Assembly (NCBI GenBank): GCA_036429605.1
Contig: CM071591.1
Location: forward strand, 5,022,001-5,086,000
DNA: 64,000 nucleotides
DNA from: Cladobotryum mycophilum
Taxonomy: Eukaryota; Ascomycota; Sordariomycetes; Hypocreales; Hypocreaceae
Direction: 5' to 3'
Shown one piece after another: positions 44,547 through 55,934 of the stretch; positions within the stretch are counted from its first letter, which is position 1; each line of letters starts with the position of its first letter. The notes under the pieces were generated by a model. That model did not search any database and had not been told where the DNA came from. It saw only the letters and a program-made list of their open reading frames with translations. The position numbers and the translations under genes were made by a program.

Positions 44547-45568
44547 TTATCGCGGCATCCCATCTGATCCCATCTCGTCAAAATAACCCCGTCGCTTCGT
44601 GAATTTAGATTCGTGGACAGAAATAGTCCTATGCTGGCTTGCATTGTAGAGTTCTTGTGACGCCTTGCAAGATGTAAAGTGACGTAGGAAGCCATCCATA
44701 GAGTAAATCTTCTCTCGGTCATCCAGACTTATGTCATCGACAGCTTCAACTCTGATTTGACAGCCTTTACAGCTCAGGCCATTTTGAACTTTGGCAGTCC
44801 CTAGGTCATAGTAGGGAAATGCGACTGAAGCCATGCATCGCGGAACCTCCTCCCGCAGGGATTTTCGTGGGAGAACCGTATCATCCCGCCAGAGATCTAG
44901 GGTCTGTAATGTCTCGACGACGTCCTGCTCAGCCACTAAGGCTATGCTTTTCTTACGAGTGAATTCCTCAAGGGTGTAAATACCTGACACACTACGGAGT
45001 ACAGACAATAGTTGACATAATCGATGCTTGGATATTTTGACGGCCTTGTAGAAGGCAGAGAGGGACGCAACGCGAAGTTCTGAGGCAACCTGTATGCATT
45101 CAAAACAACATCTCCTAGCTGTAGGGAGAAACAAGAAACCACCGAAAGAATCGCACAGAGTGCAATTCAGGGTAAGAAGCTGCTCATAAAGACGGTGAAA
45201 AGTAAAGCGCGGAGCGAGTCCCGTGCGAAGTAGACCGCGGAGAGCTTCCAAACCATGCTTAACAACGAGCTGGTATTCAAGCACGTTAGATGATACCTCC
45301 CGAGCGCGTCTGTTGAGTTTCCGAAACCGAAAGTAGGATAGAATATCTAAATCTAAACATATGAATGAAAGTAATTCTGGGGGCAAACGACCCAAGATGC
45401 CGAGTCCGCTGGTTGATGGCTTGGAGAACGGCTTTTGAAGCGAGTCTCGGACCGGCTCGAGGATATGAGGGGGGTTCGTATGACGGAGAGCTCAAAGTCC
45501 CGTCTATGGTAGGAGGAGACGCGTAGAACTGCTTCTCGCTCGGATTCAACATCATATTCTATTGACAT
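44547..45568 (-). CDS. F-box protein, paralogue B, with the same frame break
   Basis: The F-box frame runs from about 45490 down to 44547. It contains LGRLPPELLSFICLDLDI, CTLCDSFGGFLFLPT, CCFECIQVASELR, CKGCQIRVEA and the terminal GSDGMPR, matching paralogue A throughout. No ATG exists in this frame upstream of the F-box. An upstream frame starts at ATG 45568 (MSIEYDVESEREAVLRV...) and corresponds to the small frame of paralogue A. The two frames meet at the identical AACCCCCCTCATATC. Adding one C would make a single protein of about 340 residues. Possibilities are a miscalled C7 run, a fixed frameshift (pseudogene) or ribosomal slippage. The canonical X XXY YYZ heptamer is not in phase here, so slippage is the least favoured. 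Confidence 0.6.
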
Positions 45569-45984
45569 TTTATATGTGGATTGGGCTGACTCCGGGATGC
45601 AATGGGAGATGAGAAATGGTGACGCGACTGAAGGTACACTATCTAGGTCTTGCAGGGTAGTTGCGGAATAAATTTGATCCCTCGGCCTACGACGCTGAGG
45701 ATGTTGGGCTGGCAAGCTGGGTTGGTTCCATAAACACTCAAATAGTTACCTTTAGCTGGACAGGTGCTCTATCATCCCTACTACACCAACAAAACCTCGC
45801 AGAAAACTCTATAAAAAGGGGTTGTTGGACTAAGTCAATACAGCACGGAAGCTTGTGCCATATGCACATAACGATGGGTCAGGGGGACTCTGAGGCTCTG
45901 AAAGACATACCCCTCGACTTTATGAAGCTTCTCCCACCTATTCCATATCATCAGGAGTGTTGAAACGTCGCAACGATATCACGC
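45569..45984. other. intergenic
   Basis: No supported gene. A 100-codon plus frame at 45661-45963 has no family features. Confidence 0.5.
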
Positions 45985-46228
45985 AACAGTACCAAGGCTG
46001 AGCTAAAGGCAGCTCTTAGTCACCTCTACGACCTCGATCGTACACGGAGGCTACAGCCGATACAACTTCGTTATTGGGTTGAACAACAAGGTTATCCTGA
46101 TTGACTTTGAAGCATCCAAGTTGGCCGCAGACAAGAGCGACATGGAGAGAGAAATGGACAGCCTTGAGGGGGCGCTGAGAGATGAGTCGGGCTGTAGCGG
46201 AAGGTTTGTTGATTGGGAGGGGAGATGA
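45985..46228 (+). pseudogene. relic of a fungal kinase-like domain C-terminus
   Basis: One frame reads STKAELKAALSHLYDL. After a +1 shift at about 46036 the next frame reads IVHGGYSRYNFVIGLNNKV, then ILIDFEASKLA, and ends at TGA 46226-46228. The order of a helix before HG-x-YS-x-x-NFV and then IDFEAS resembles the catalytic-loop and DFG region of fungal protein-kinase-like proteins. Nothing resembling the N-lobe precedes it, and the shift breaks the frame, so this is a fragment. Confidence 0.45.
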
Positions 46229-46889
46229 TGATCTAGATGACTGAAGCGGGTCTCGAGTCCCATGTCCCAACTTTTAATAATTGTTTTCGTTTGCTGATAC
46301 CGCATGATTCGTACCCCTTCAGATGTCCCAGCTACCCGGTGAGTTAGTATGCAGATCACTGTCACACCCCGAACCCTACCAAACTACCAACCTTGCTCAT
46401 GTTTGCATGTATGAGACGGGAACTCTCCTCTCAAACGTAGGTCAAATAGTGTGTACTGATTTGCCTTCTGTGGTGGAGAATGTGTCTTCAACTTACATCA
46501 TCACCATAGCACCTCTCTCACCATCCAAACATCTACAACGCATCATCTCGTCATAGATATAACCAAAACATGGCCATCCAACAACGCAATAAGAACAAAA
46601 CATCAACCTCTTGTAACAATATGTACGTCATAAAACAATAAGAAAAAAATCATTTATATTGCATCAACTCAGATCAAGCTCTCAAAGCCATCTTCCCCTG
46701 GTCCCATAGTGGCAAAGATTCATCATGATGCTGAGAAGAGCCATCCAGCGACAAAAGGCCTCTATATATACACCAATCCCCCTCATTCTCTGCAACGCAT
46801 CTCTCCCCTTCTCAAGTCAATTCAAGCAACATCATATCCCAAATCGTCATCTATCCACTTCACATACCCCAAAGACCAACTTGCCCAGT
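46229..46889. other. intergenic; promoter of the dehydrogenase
   Basis: Contains the TATA element at 46763-46770. The ATG at 46725 lies upstream of that element, so the frame beginning there is unlikely to be translated from the main transcript. Confidence 0.5.
46763..46770 (+). promoter_or_regulatory. TATA box of the short-chain dehydrogenase gene
   Basis: TATATATA lies 120 bp before the ATG at 46890. It supports that start over the ATG at 46725. Confidence 0.5.
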
Positions 46890-47967
46890 ATGTCCAACCT
46901 CAACGAGAAAAACAAGCCCTTTTCCCGCGACAATCTCTTTTGACCTCAGAGACAAGGTCGCCCTCGTCACCGGTAAGCCCCTTCTCTCCTCCATACTCAT
47001 ACCTCTTCATACCTCTTCATACCTCTTCATGCCTCTTCATGCCTCTTCATGCCCCTTCATGCCTCCCCATGCCTCTTCATCCCCAAGCATACTCAACCCT
47101 TGCACAGGTGGTGGTTCAGGCATCGGCCTCATGATCACCCAAACCCTCGCCACCAACGGCGCCAAAGTCTACATCACCGGCCGCACGCAGGAGAAGCTCG
47201 ACACCGTCGTCTCAACCTACGGCAACGACATCCCCGGTCAAATCATCGCCCTCCAGGGCGACATCTCCACCAAAGAGGGCGTCCGCACCCTAGTCGACGA
47301 GCTCTCTAAGCGAGAACAGTGCCTCTGCATCCTCGTCAACAACGCCGGCCTGTCAAGCGCCTCAGCGGAGACCCAAGCCCCCTCTTCCTCCCAACCCAGC
47401 AACGACGCCGAAGCCGCCAACAAGCTCCGCAAAAACCTCTTCGACGCCGACGAAAACTCCTTTGAGGACTGGAACAAGACCTACAACACAAACGTCACGG
47501 CTAGCTACTTCCTCACCACCGCCCTCATCCCTTTGCTCCAGCGTTCCTCCGACCGCTTCCCCGGATGGTCCTCCACCGTCCTCAACATCTCCTCCATATC
47601 GGGCCTCGTCAAGTCCTCGCAGCACCACTTCGCCTACAATGCATCCAAGGCCGCCGCCGTGCACTTGACCCGCATGCTCGCCGCGGAGCTCTCCGCCGGC
47701 GGCGTGTCAGGCGGGACGAACCGTCTCAAGATTCGCGTGAATGGCATTGCGCCCGGTGTGTTCCCTAGCGAGATGACGGCCGACGGGAGTGACGAGCAGC
47801 AAAAGAGTCAGCTTGAAAAGGAGAAATACGAGGATAAGGTGCCCGCGGGGAGACCGGGTAGGGATGTGGATATGGCGCAGGCGGTTTTGTTTGCGGTTGC
47901 GAACCAGTATCTGCTTGGGCAGACGATTGCAGTTGATGGAGGATACACAATCGCAGCTGGACAGTAA
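46890..47967 (+). CDS. short-chain dehydrogenase/reductase (SDR)
   Basis: Exon 1 begins at ATG 46890 (MSNLNEKNKPFSRDNLF). Exon 2 is 47108-47967, and the intron is 46973-47107 (GTAAGC...CACAG). The cofactor motif spans the intron (VALVTG / GGSGIG). NNAG, the Ser region ISSISGL and the catalytic YNASK follow, then the closing motif LLGQTIAVDGGY. This is a complete classical SDR of about 310 residues that reduces or oxidises a hydroxyl/carbonyl with NAD(P)H. The substrate is unknown. The N-terminal segment is out of frame with DLRDKVALVTG by one base. CTCTTTTGACC has one T more than needed, so TGA at 46941-46943 stops the frame. An intron with donor GTATGT at 46888 does not restore the frame from an ATG. 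The intron contains a 10-bp tandem repeat. Confidence 0.72.
47001..47080. repeat. 10-bp tandem repeat inside the SDR intron
   Basis: Eight head-to-tail copies of RCCTCTTCAT (three with A first, five with G; two copies have base changes). It fills more than half of the 135-bp intron. Confidence 0.85.
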
Positions 47968-48252
47968 ATATCGAGACTTAAATTATCAAACTGCAAAGCT
48001 TGTCAGTAGTTCTCACCAACTCTCATAAAAGCAAACAAAAGAGCACATCAAAACATTAAGATTTAGTCATGACCCCAGACCATAGACGTGATCGCTTAAA
48101 GCAAGCCCCTCCGCTGGATTTTAATCGTACATTGCCCATTAGACCACATGACTTTTCGTAAAGCGCCAATCCTCGCTTTCCCTCTGGACTATTAACACAT
48201 GTCATAATAGGAATACCACCAACCCATGCTCCAAGACCGAATTTCATCGTGT

Positions 48253-51200
48253 TCATCGCACGTCAATATGTTGAACTGCCGTCATCCATTTCTTCTCATC
48301 AGCCCTACATGCCATGTTAGTATCATTATTGCACAATTGCAGCCAGAGGCACTCACTTGTCAAACTTCAACAACTTCCCTAGCACCGGAACTAGCTGGGC
48401 CCGCAGTCTGCTATCCTTTTGTTCCAGGAACTGCAACAGAATGGTCTTCAGATACATTGTATCCGGCGTTTGAGATCCATTCATGCTGCTGCTCCTGACT
48501 GAATCCGAAGAGCTCCGGCTTGAGTTGTTGTTTAAAAGTTTGGATTGTGCCGTCTTGAGATCCTTGGCTAGCTTCTCATACCGCACTCTTGATTCTTCGA
48601 GTAGCTTGCGCAACTCGGTTCGCTGTCTCTCGCCATCGCGCACTTGGTTCTCCGAGGCATCAAGTGCCGTTCGGAGCTGGGAGACGGTAGCCCTCATGTC
48701 CTCGGCCTCGGCCTCAACCTTTGCTTCCACAGCCTCCAACTCCTCTCGTCGGCGTCGCCAATCCTTCTCTCGCTGTTCGAGCTCGTCTCTCTCATGGCCA
48801 AGTGTCTTCACCTCCCGCTCCAGGTCTCGGATCTTCTGCTTCAGCTCTTCCGCCTCCCTGGCTTTCCTTCTCCCTAATGTGCTAGACTCGTCCTCGATTC
48901 GATCGCGCTCCTCTATGGCGGCTTCCATTCGAGATCGCATTTCCCTGACCTTGGTGTCTGCCCGCTCATCTACATCAGCCAAGAGTCGTCTCATCGTCTC
49001 GCCTTCACGCGTCCGCTCCTGAAGCAATCGCTGCACCTCGGCAAGTTCCTCCTCAAGCGACTCGGCCTGCGACTGTGACTCTTTGAGCTGCACGGTAATT
49101 TCTGTTGCCTGGTCTCGCATGCTACTCAAAAGGCCTTGAGCATTTGCGTACTGCTGGGTCTTGAATTCGGCCTCTTCTTGGGCTGCCGACTTTTCCCGTC
49201 TCAGCTTGTGTAGCTGTTCTTCCAACTCCTTGACACGCGGTCGTAGCTTGTTGACCTCTTCTTGCACTTTCTGCAGCTCACGCTCGGCCTTCTCAGCCTT
49301 GGCACTGAGCTCAATCTTTTCTGCTTCGACGCGTCTCAGATCACGTCCCGATGCACGCTGTGCATCCTCAAGGCGCAGTTTGGCATTGGTCTCCGCTGCA
49401 ACCTTGTCTTGTAGAATCTTGATTTCCTTCTCGCGATCCGACGCAGTCTGTTGCACGCGAGTCAGGTCTCGCTTGAGATCCTTCTCCTTCTTCTCCGCCT
49501 CTTTCAACTCCTTCGCCTTGGTAGCTAGCTCATCTTTGGTCGTCTTCAGAGCAGAAGAATCCTGCTTCAGACTCTTGAGCTCCGGCTGGATCCTTTGCAA
49601 GACGTCCCGCAGGTCTGTCAGATCCTTGAATCGAGTCTGTGCAAGCTGTTGAGCGGCACCAAAGTCAGAGTGCAGAGTGGCCGATTTCTCCTTCAGATCC
49701 TCGTACTCCTTCTGCAAGGTCTCCATCTCACCTTGCAGCTTCGTATTGGCCTGGGTATTTGACGACAATGAAGCCATCTTCTCTTCCAATGCCTCAATTT
49801 CGGCCTTTAGCTCTCTCTTCTCCTGTTGCAGCTCCTTGATGGTTTGCTTGTCTACGACGTGGTCTTGACCAATATTGAGCAAGTTTTCCTGCAAATCCTC
49901 AATCTCTTCGCGGAGATCATCTTCTGTCTTCTTCCTCTTTGAAAGCCGCTCAATCTGAACATCCTTTTCGGCAATCTCCTCCTTGAGCTTGGAAATTTCC
50001 TCCTCTAAAGCTGAAGTATCAGGAACTTCCGGGGTCTCCTCAGCGGCTTCAGTCGCTTCCACATCCTCTTCAGGGGCTGGCGCGGGGGTTGCTGCACCAC
50101 CCTTGCCCTTCTTTTTCCTATTGTTCTTCTTCTTAGAACCACCACTCGAGGCTGGAGGCTGTGGTGAGGGTGTCCGTGATTGCGCTCGAGCAGGTGTTAG
50201 AGACTGAGACTGCACGCTCAGCTTCTTAGTTAGGTCGTCAATCTTGCCCTGACTTTCCGCCTTCTCCTTCTTGAGCAATTCGATTTGAGTATTCAAGGTG
50301 TCAATGAGTTTCTTAGATATTGTCTTAGCATTGCTAGCCTTGGCCAACTCGCTGTCCAATTCACTCGTTCGTTTGCCGGACGTCGCTAACGAAGCCTCAA
50401 TTTCCTTAATCCTGGATGAGCTGGAAGTCTTTTCCTCTTCCAACTTTGCCTCCGATTCCTTCAGTTGAGTTTGGGCTTTTTCAAGCCTTTCAGTTAAGCC
50501 AGAGATTTCTTTGTTCCGAGCATCCAGCTGAGTCTGCAAGGACGTCTGCGTCGCAGCAGTTTCGCGAGATTCACTAAGCTCCACCGCTGATTTTTCCAGA
50601 CTCTCGGCCAAATCAGCACTGTTTTCCTTGGCAATGGCAAGCTCTTTCTTCAGGCTCTCCACCTCGGACTTGAGTGTCTCAATCTCCTCGTCCTTGGCTG
50701 CAACGTCGGCCTGCAGTGTAGGGATCTCGTCGTCATAAGAAAAGAAATCTCCACCATCTTCCGCCTCCTCAGCCGCCGCATTGTCCTCCTTGGCCTTGCG
50801 TTTGGTAGAATCGGTGGAACTTGGAGTCGCAGCCCCCGGCTTCTTATCATCCGTGTCTGCGTCTGTACCTGCGCCCGCATCGGCTGCCGTTTGTTTCGCC
50901 GCCTTGAGAGCATCGAGTTCCTCCTGCAACTTTTTCAGTTTATCCTCGCTCTCCTCATTCTTCTTCTTGAGCTCGTCTTTATCCACGGATACCCTCTTCA
51001 GTTCATCCATGACCATATCTCCCCTCAGCTTTAGTTGGTTCAGATACTCAACCAGGGCATCTGGGTCGACAATGGATGTTAGAGGAGTGTTTTCGCGGAG
51101 GGCCTTTTCGAAGGGTTCGATTGCGGTTACACGTTTGTGGGCGACTCGGTAGGATCGCAAAAGCTCTGCATCATATTAGTCCCCGATCATATTCGGCATG

Positions 51201-51802
51201 TAAGATGGTAGCCTACCCTGATGCACCGATTCAAGCTTGTCTAGCTTTCGGAGTCGTGCCCTGATTTCCGGAGTCAATACCGAGACTGGTGATGCTGGCT
51301 TGGCGATTCGTTCGGCGCCTCCATCCCCACCAACGCTGGTGCTATCACGTCTTCCATCCTCCTTCGCATTGGCACCTTCGGCAGGTTTCTCTCCCGTATC
51401 AGTCTTTTGAGTGGTTGACTCTCCATTCGTTATGTCTTTCTCGGAAGGAACCGGTCTAGGTGTTCCCGCTCGACTTGGCTCGTCGCTATCATCGATGACA
51501 AATGCGGTTTCAAAGACGGTTGGATCGGGGTTTGCGGCGGAATCTCCAACATCAATGCTAGAATTCTTGGGTCGTGGCCGCCGCCCAGCCGCCGACTCGC
51601 TCCTACGCGATGTTGACGATGAGCGGGAATGGGGACTCGTGTCCACTCCCTTCTGACGAGCTTGTTCCTCGGCAATGGTTCGATCGATGGCGCCTTTGAT
51701 CCTCTATTCACATGTCAAGCATGTTAGCGATCGTGCATACCGACTTTTGGCTCTGCCGGAGGGAGGCGCATCGTGAGTGACGAATAAACGAACCTGAAAC
51801 AT
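48253..51802 (-). CDS. GRIP-domain golgin (Imh1-like)
   Basis: Exons are 51802-51794 (only MFQ), 51703-51217, 51165-48357 and 48304-48253 (1118 aa). The 9-nt first exon is required because the next exon opens RIKGAIDRTIAEEQARQK with no ATG. The last exon adds ADEKKWMTAVQHIDVR through a GTGAGT donor overlapping a TGA that would otherwise end the protein at KFDK. Residues about 20-160 are disordered and Ser-rich. Residues about 165-1040 are almost continuous coiled coil rich in Glu, Lys, Leu and Gln, broken by a basic/proline linker. The C-terminal GRIP domain (about 1063-1118: MYLKTILLQFLEQ) has its conserved Tyr and binds Arl1-GTP on trans-Golgi membranes. The protein tethers vesicles at the late Golgi. 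Confidence 0.85.
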
Positions 51803-53083
51803 GGTGACTTTGGTGTAGCCCGATTGGCTGGCGAATAAAATAATACAATAAAGATTTAAAGCATAGAGGGTATCATATGCCTATGAAAGAAATGTAGGCG
51901 TAAGAAAATAAGAGAAAGTCGTTACAGTGTTAGTTGTTGAAGCTGCCCGCGAAGCATTATCACAAACATGCACCTGCAAGTTGACAAGGCCAGCTTTGGA
52001 ATCGGAACAGGTCAGCCTCATGCTCAATGACTAGAAGGAAAGCAAGAGGCTGTGGTTTTGGATTTCAGGTTGTTTCGGGTTTAGCGCTCTGTGGGTTGCA
52101 CCTGTGCGGGCTCCGTAGGCAACTAGCGTGCTAGCCTAGGTATTCAGTATCCGGGTCATCAATTACAGTGGAGTGGAGTGAACCTTGGAAGCAATGGATG
52201 GAGTCATGGAGCTTGGGGGCCAGATTCACAGTGAGCTCTTACAGAAGCCTTGTAGTGGCTTCAGCGCCTAGGGCTTCTGTGGCGATGACAGTAAGACGCC
52301 TAAGCACCAGCGCTAGAGCAGCTGGAAGGGTAGGTACCTACCTCCCCTAAACACTTGAGATCCATAGCGCATAGATGGATCCATGGATGAATAATGCTGC
52401 AGCTTCAACATCCAAGACATACAGACGGGATCAATGAAACCCAAGGCCAGACGGGTAATTCAACTCCCTAAAACGATTACCAAGACACGGTAGAGACGAA
52501 TTCATATTTGCTACGTTTTACCTGATATCAATGCATGCGTCTTGCAAAAGAGACTAGCGTCAAGTGCCAAGATGCACTCGAGGTGACACGTTGGTCAGAT
52601 GATCAATACGAGTCAGCATAATGATGAGTCAATGAAGATAAAGTTGAGACCAGAATGAGGAGGTTATCTACAAAATCTCGATCAGGGGGAGGGGGAGATA
52701 TGAGGAGAGATCTGCAGACTTGTTGCTGCTGTTGTTGGACGAAAAGATGTCTCCCCCTCATGTTCAAGACGCCTCCCTATCTGTATGCATACGCATACGC
52801 ATGGTATTCCATCCAACTTCTACATTCAGCCTCGTCTTATTTTCAATAGTTCCCTTGTGGCGCGAAGATTATCCCGCCGATCTTGCCCCCAGGCCTTGGC
52901 ATACTGCCTTATCTGCCCAACGGCTTCTCTAGGGAACATTCTGGGCTCGCTGAGGCTGAACAGGTCACCCGCTGACCTGCAGATGCACCTCTCAAGCAGG
53001 GCCATTTCGGCTGCATTCTTATAGGCCATGGGCAGACTGAACGGCGTATAACACGAAAGGGAGGGGAGGGGGTTTCATTAATT
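51803..53083. other. intergenic between divergent golgin and F-box/ankyrin genes
   Basis: No coding frame with recognisable content over about 1.3 kb. Confidence 0.55.
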
Positions 53084-53093
53084 CATATATATG
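53084..53093 (+). promoter_or_regulatory. TATA-like element of the F-box/ankyrin gene
   Basis: CATATATATG lies 135 bp before the ATG at 53228. Confidence 0.4.
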
Positions 53094-53227
53094 ACCAACC
53101 AACAACCCTCGTCACTCACTCACTCAGCTGTTAGTTTCTCCCTTCTCCCTCTCTTCCCCCTCCATCCATTCTCGAGGAGTCATTGCAATCTTCATCACCA
53201 TCATCACCTTCTTCTTCATCATCCAAA

Positions 53228-55105
53228 ATGCATCTATTCGACTTTCCCGACGAATTACTCGAAGCCATCGGCAAGAATCTCTCGGAAGATGGCGACATTG
53301 CTGCTTTGGTCAGAACAAGTCATCGCTTTTACAACATCTTCTGCGATTACCTGTACCTACACAATGAGAAAAACGAAGACGCCATGGCCCTGACCTGGGC
53401 CGCAATGCAAGGCCGAGAGGAAACGCTCTTACGAGCCAGTGAAGCTGGGGTCGACGTGTCCGCTCATCCATACCTCTTCTCACTGGCTGTCTCAGATGGT
53501 CACGCGGGCTTCGTCAAGACCCTACTTTCTATTGGTGGCATCGACGCCACAATCATGGGCGATGATGGATGGACGCCCTTGGGTCTCGCAATCAACAAAG
53601 GCAACACCGAAATCGTCAAACTGCTGCTTGATCACAACGTCGACATCGTCAGGCCAATGATAGGAGGTTGGACTCCCATTAATGTGGCTGCCAGCAGAGG
53701 ACATTTCGATATTTTCAAGCTCCTGCTTGATCGTAAAGCCGACATTAATATTCGAAGCTTGAGTGGATGGTCACCACTTACATCCGCATCCGCAGGCGGC
53801 TACGTCGAAATCGTCAAGCTACTTCTGGACAAGGGCGCCGACATCGCAGTCAAGAGCAATTTGGGCTGGACGTGTCTGCATTCAGCAGCTAATGCGGGAC
53901 ACGCCAAAGTCGTCGAAGTACTGCTCGATCACGGCGCCGATACCACAGTGGCAGCCAACGATGGTTGGACGCCATTGACCCTAGCGGCGGATAAGAACAG
54001 GCACGAAACCGTCCAGCTTCTCGCCGAAAGAGGTGTAGATGTCGAACTCCCCTGTGGGAGTGGCTGGACGGCCTTGATGTTGGCGGCGGATCATGGTCAG
54101 GCCGATATGATGAAGGCACTTCTTGATCACGGAGCCAGCACCACATGTCGTACGGATGGAGGTTGGACACCACTAATTCTGGCATCAAACAACGGCCATC
54201 TCAGAGCAGCAGAACTACTTCTTGAGCATGGAGCGGATGCAGATACTGCTACCAACATCAAGTGGACAGCCCTCATGGCAGCATCAGACAACGGATACTT
54301 TGACATTGTCAAGCTGCTCCTCGAAAAGGGGGCCGATATGGAGGCAACCAACGATAACGGATGGACAGCCCTATTTGCCGCCACGGACAGCGATCACACA
54401 AATATCGTAAAGTACCTTTTGGATCACGGCGCCGACTACGCATGTAGGAACAAGGGCGGACAGACACCAGCCATCAGGGCGGCGCACGTTGGAAGCCTTG
54501 GATCGGTTGAGCTATTCCTCACGAAACCCAACTTTGACGTGGATCAAATGGACAACCAAGGCCGTTCACTGCTCTTCCATGCCGCGATGCGTGGTCATGT
54601 TGAGATCCTGCAAACGCTGCTCCCCCACGGCAAGACGATGAACACTCAGGACCGGTACGGCACTACCCCCATTGTCGCCGCTACGAGAAACGGACATGGC
54701 AAAGTAGTTGAGCTGCTGCTCAGGAGGGACTGCGCAGACATGGAGGAGACAGACATGCTTGGAAGTACCCTGTACGAAACGGCCAGGAGGGGCGGCAACG
54801 AGACATTGATAAAGATGCTGCGCAAACACGCCGAGCAGACCGGGGTAAGGACAGAAGAGGAAGACTCAACAACAACCGAGGGCGGCGAGTACAAATTCGA
54901 AGCCGAATCATGCTGGTGCGATGTTTGCTGCAGATCCACTGTTCACGGCACAGAGTCGTATGTTTGCGACATTTGCGACGGAGGAGGCTACGTCATCTGC
55001 TCTGAATGCTCCGATGCAGGGCTCCGATGTCAGGACGAGGGTCACGAATGGAGACTTCATCGATGTTCCCGCACCGGCGGTGTTGGCGGCGGTGGTGGAG
55101 CATAA
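53228..55105 (+). CDS. F-box / ankyrin-repeat / ZZ zinc-finger protein
   Basis: A single exon of 625 aa. ATG 53228 is the first in frame; the frame opens upstream only through TTG. Residues 1 to about 45 are an F-box-like head (LFDFPDELLEAIGKNL, IAALVRTSHRFYNIF). Residues about 50-545 form about fifteen ankyrin repeats of regular 33-34 residue length, many sharing DNGWTPL and VKLLLDKGAD. At about 565-610 a ZZ-type zinc finger closes the protein (CDVCCRS, CDICDGGGYVICSEC, then HEW..H). F-box plus ankyrin suggests a substrate adaptor of an SCF-type ubiquitin ligase, and ZZ domains often bind N-terminal peptides. The combination is found in fungi but no target is known. A Gly-rich tail ends the protein. 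Confidence 0.82.
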   Translation: MHLFDFPDELLEAIGKNLSEDGDIAALVRTSHRFYNIFCDYLYLHNEKNEDAMALTWAAMQGREETLLRASEAGVDVSAHPYLFSLAVSDGHAGFVKTLLSIGGIDATIMGDDGWTPLGLAINKGNTEIVKLLLDHNVDIVRPMIGGWTPINVAASRGHFDIFKLLLDRKADINIRSLSGWSPLTSASAGGYVEIVKLLLDKGADIAVKSNLGWTCLHSAANAGHAKVVEVLLDHGADTTVAANDGWTPLTLAADKNRHETVQLLAERGVDVELPCGSGWTALMLAADHGQADMMKALLDHGASTTCRTDGGWTPLILASNNGHLRAAELLLEHGADADTATNIKWTALMAASDNGYFDIVKLLLEKGADMEATNDNGWTALFAATDSDHTNIVKYLLDHGADYACRNKGGQTPAIRAAHVGSLGSVELFLTKPNFDVDQMDNQGRSLLFHAAMRGHVEILQTLLPHGKTMNTQDRYGTTPIVAATRNGHGKVVELLLRRDCADMEETDMLGSTLYETARRGGNETLIKMLRKHAEQTGVRTEEEDSTTTEGGEYKFEAESCWCDVCCRSTVHGTESYVCDICDGGGYVICSECSDAGLRCQDEGHEWRLHRCSRTGGVGGGGGA

Positions 55106-55934
55106 AAGAAATGGGACACCTTTTTTGGGGGTTCGTCAAGGTCATGTTAAGGTTAATTTTTTTACCCCCTCCATGATGGGAAAATGGCGGTGTCGGCTGT
55201 ATCCATACGGCTTGTTTGCCTTGTTTTTGCGAGTCCCACGCGGCTCATACATGCATGGAAGATGAGATGCGTCCGTCCGTGTGGGCAAGGATGCTGTCAA
55301 AGATCGATTGGACAGGCGTTGATGGCGGCGTATGTAAACTTTTTTTTTCTTGTATAACTGGTTGGCGAGGGCACTTCTTTAACTGCCATGTTTCCTCTTC
55401 ATCTTGTATATAACAGCACTAATGACGATACGATATTCATGATTGAAACACCCCCCATTGTAGTATCGCATAGTATCGCTGTGGTGTTATCATCGTTTGA
55501 CTATTCGACATTCCCCCTCATCCAGCTGTGGCTGGTAAACAAGTCTGGGGTAAACCATGTGGCTGTGCTGTTTAGGCCCCAAAGAACCAAAACGGTTGGT
55601 GGCTCAAACGTGGCTTCGTCATTCGCCCCCACTTTAGACTACCTAGTATCCAATGAACGTCGCCGACAGAGAAGCTCATGGCACTTTTCGTTTTGGGCAC
55701 TACTGAGTGCTGTCTGTCATGTGTCTTGTGATACAAGCATCAACCGCACGAGGAAGCAAGCAGGTCAACGTTTGCCAGCTGCGCTTCTTGACAGCGCGAG
55801 CTTTCAGACGTTGGACTTTTTTCGATTTCTTCTTCTTTTAAGACTGCTTCTTCGTTTTTTGTTATTTCTTTCGTCTTTGCTTTTTAAGTTCTGGCAGTGA
55901 TCGTCTGATCAACCCGCATTACGTTCAACCAAAG
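55106..55934. other. intergenic
   Basis: A 170-codon plus frame at 55388-55900 runs into a Phe/Leu-rich low-complexity end just before Lunapark. No family features, so it is not called. Confidence 0.5.

Noticed and set aside
46725..46943. ATG at 46725 as the SDR start, giving a mitochondrial-like leader
   Set aside because: It lies upstream of the TATA box at 46763-46770. The downstream ATG at 46890 gives the usual SDR N-terminus.
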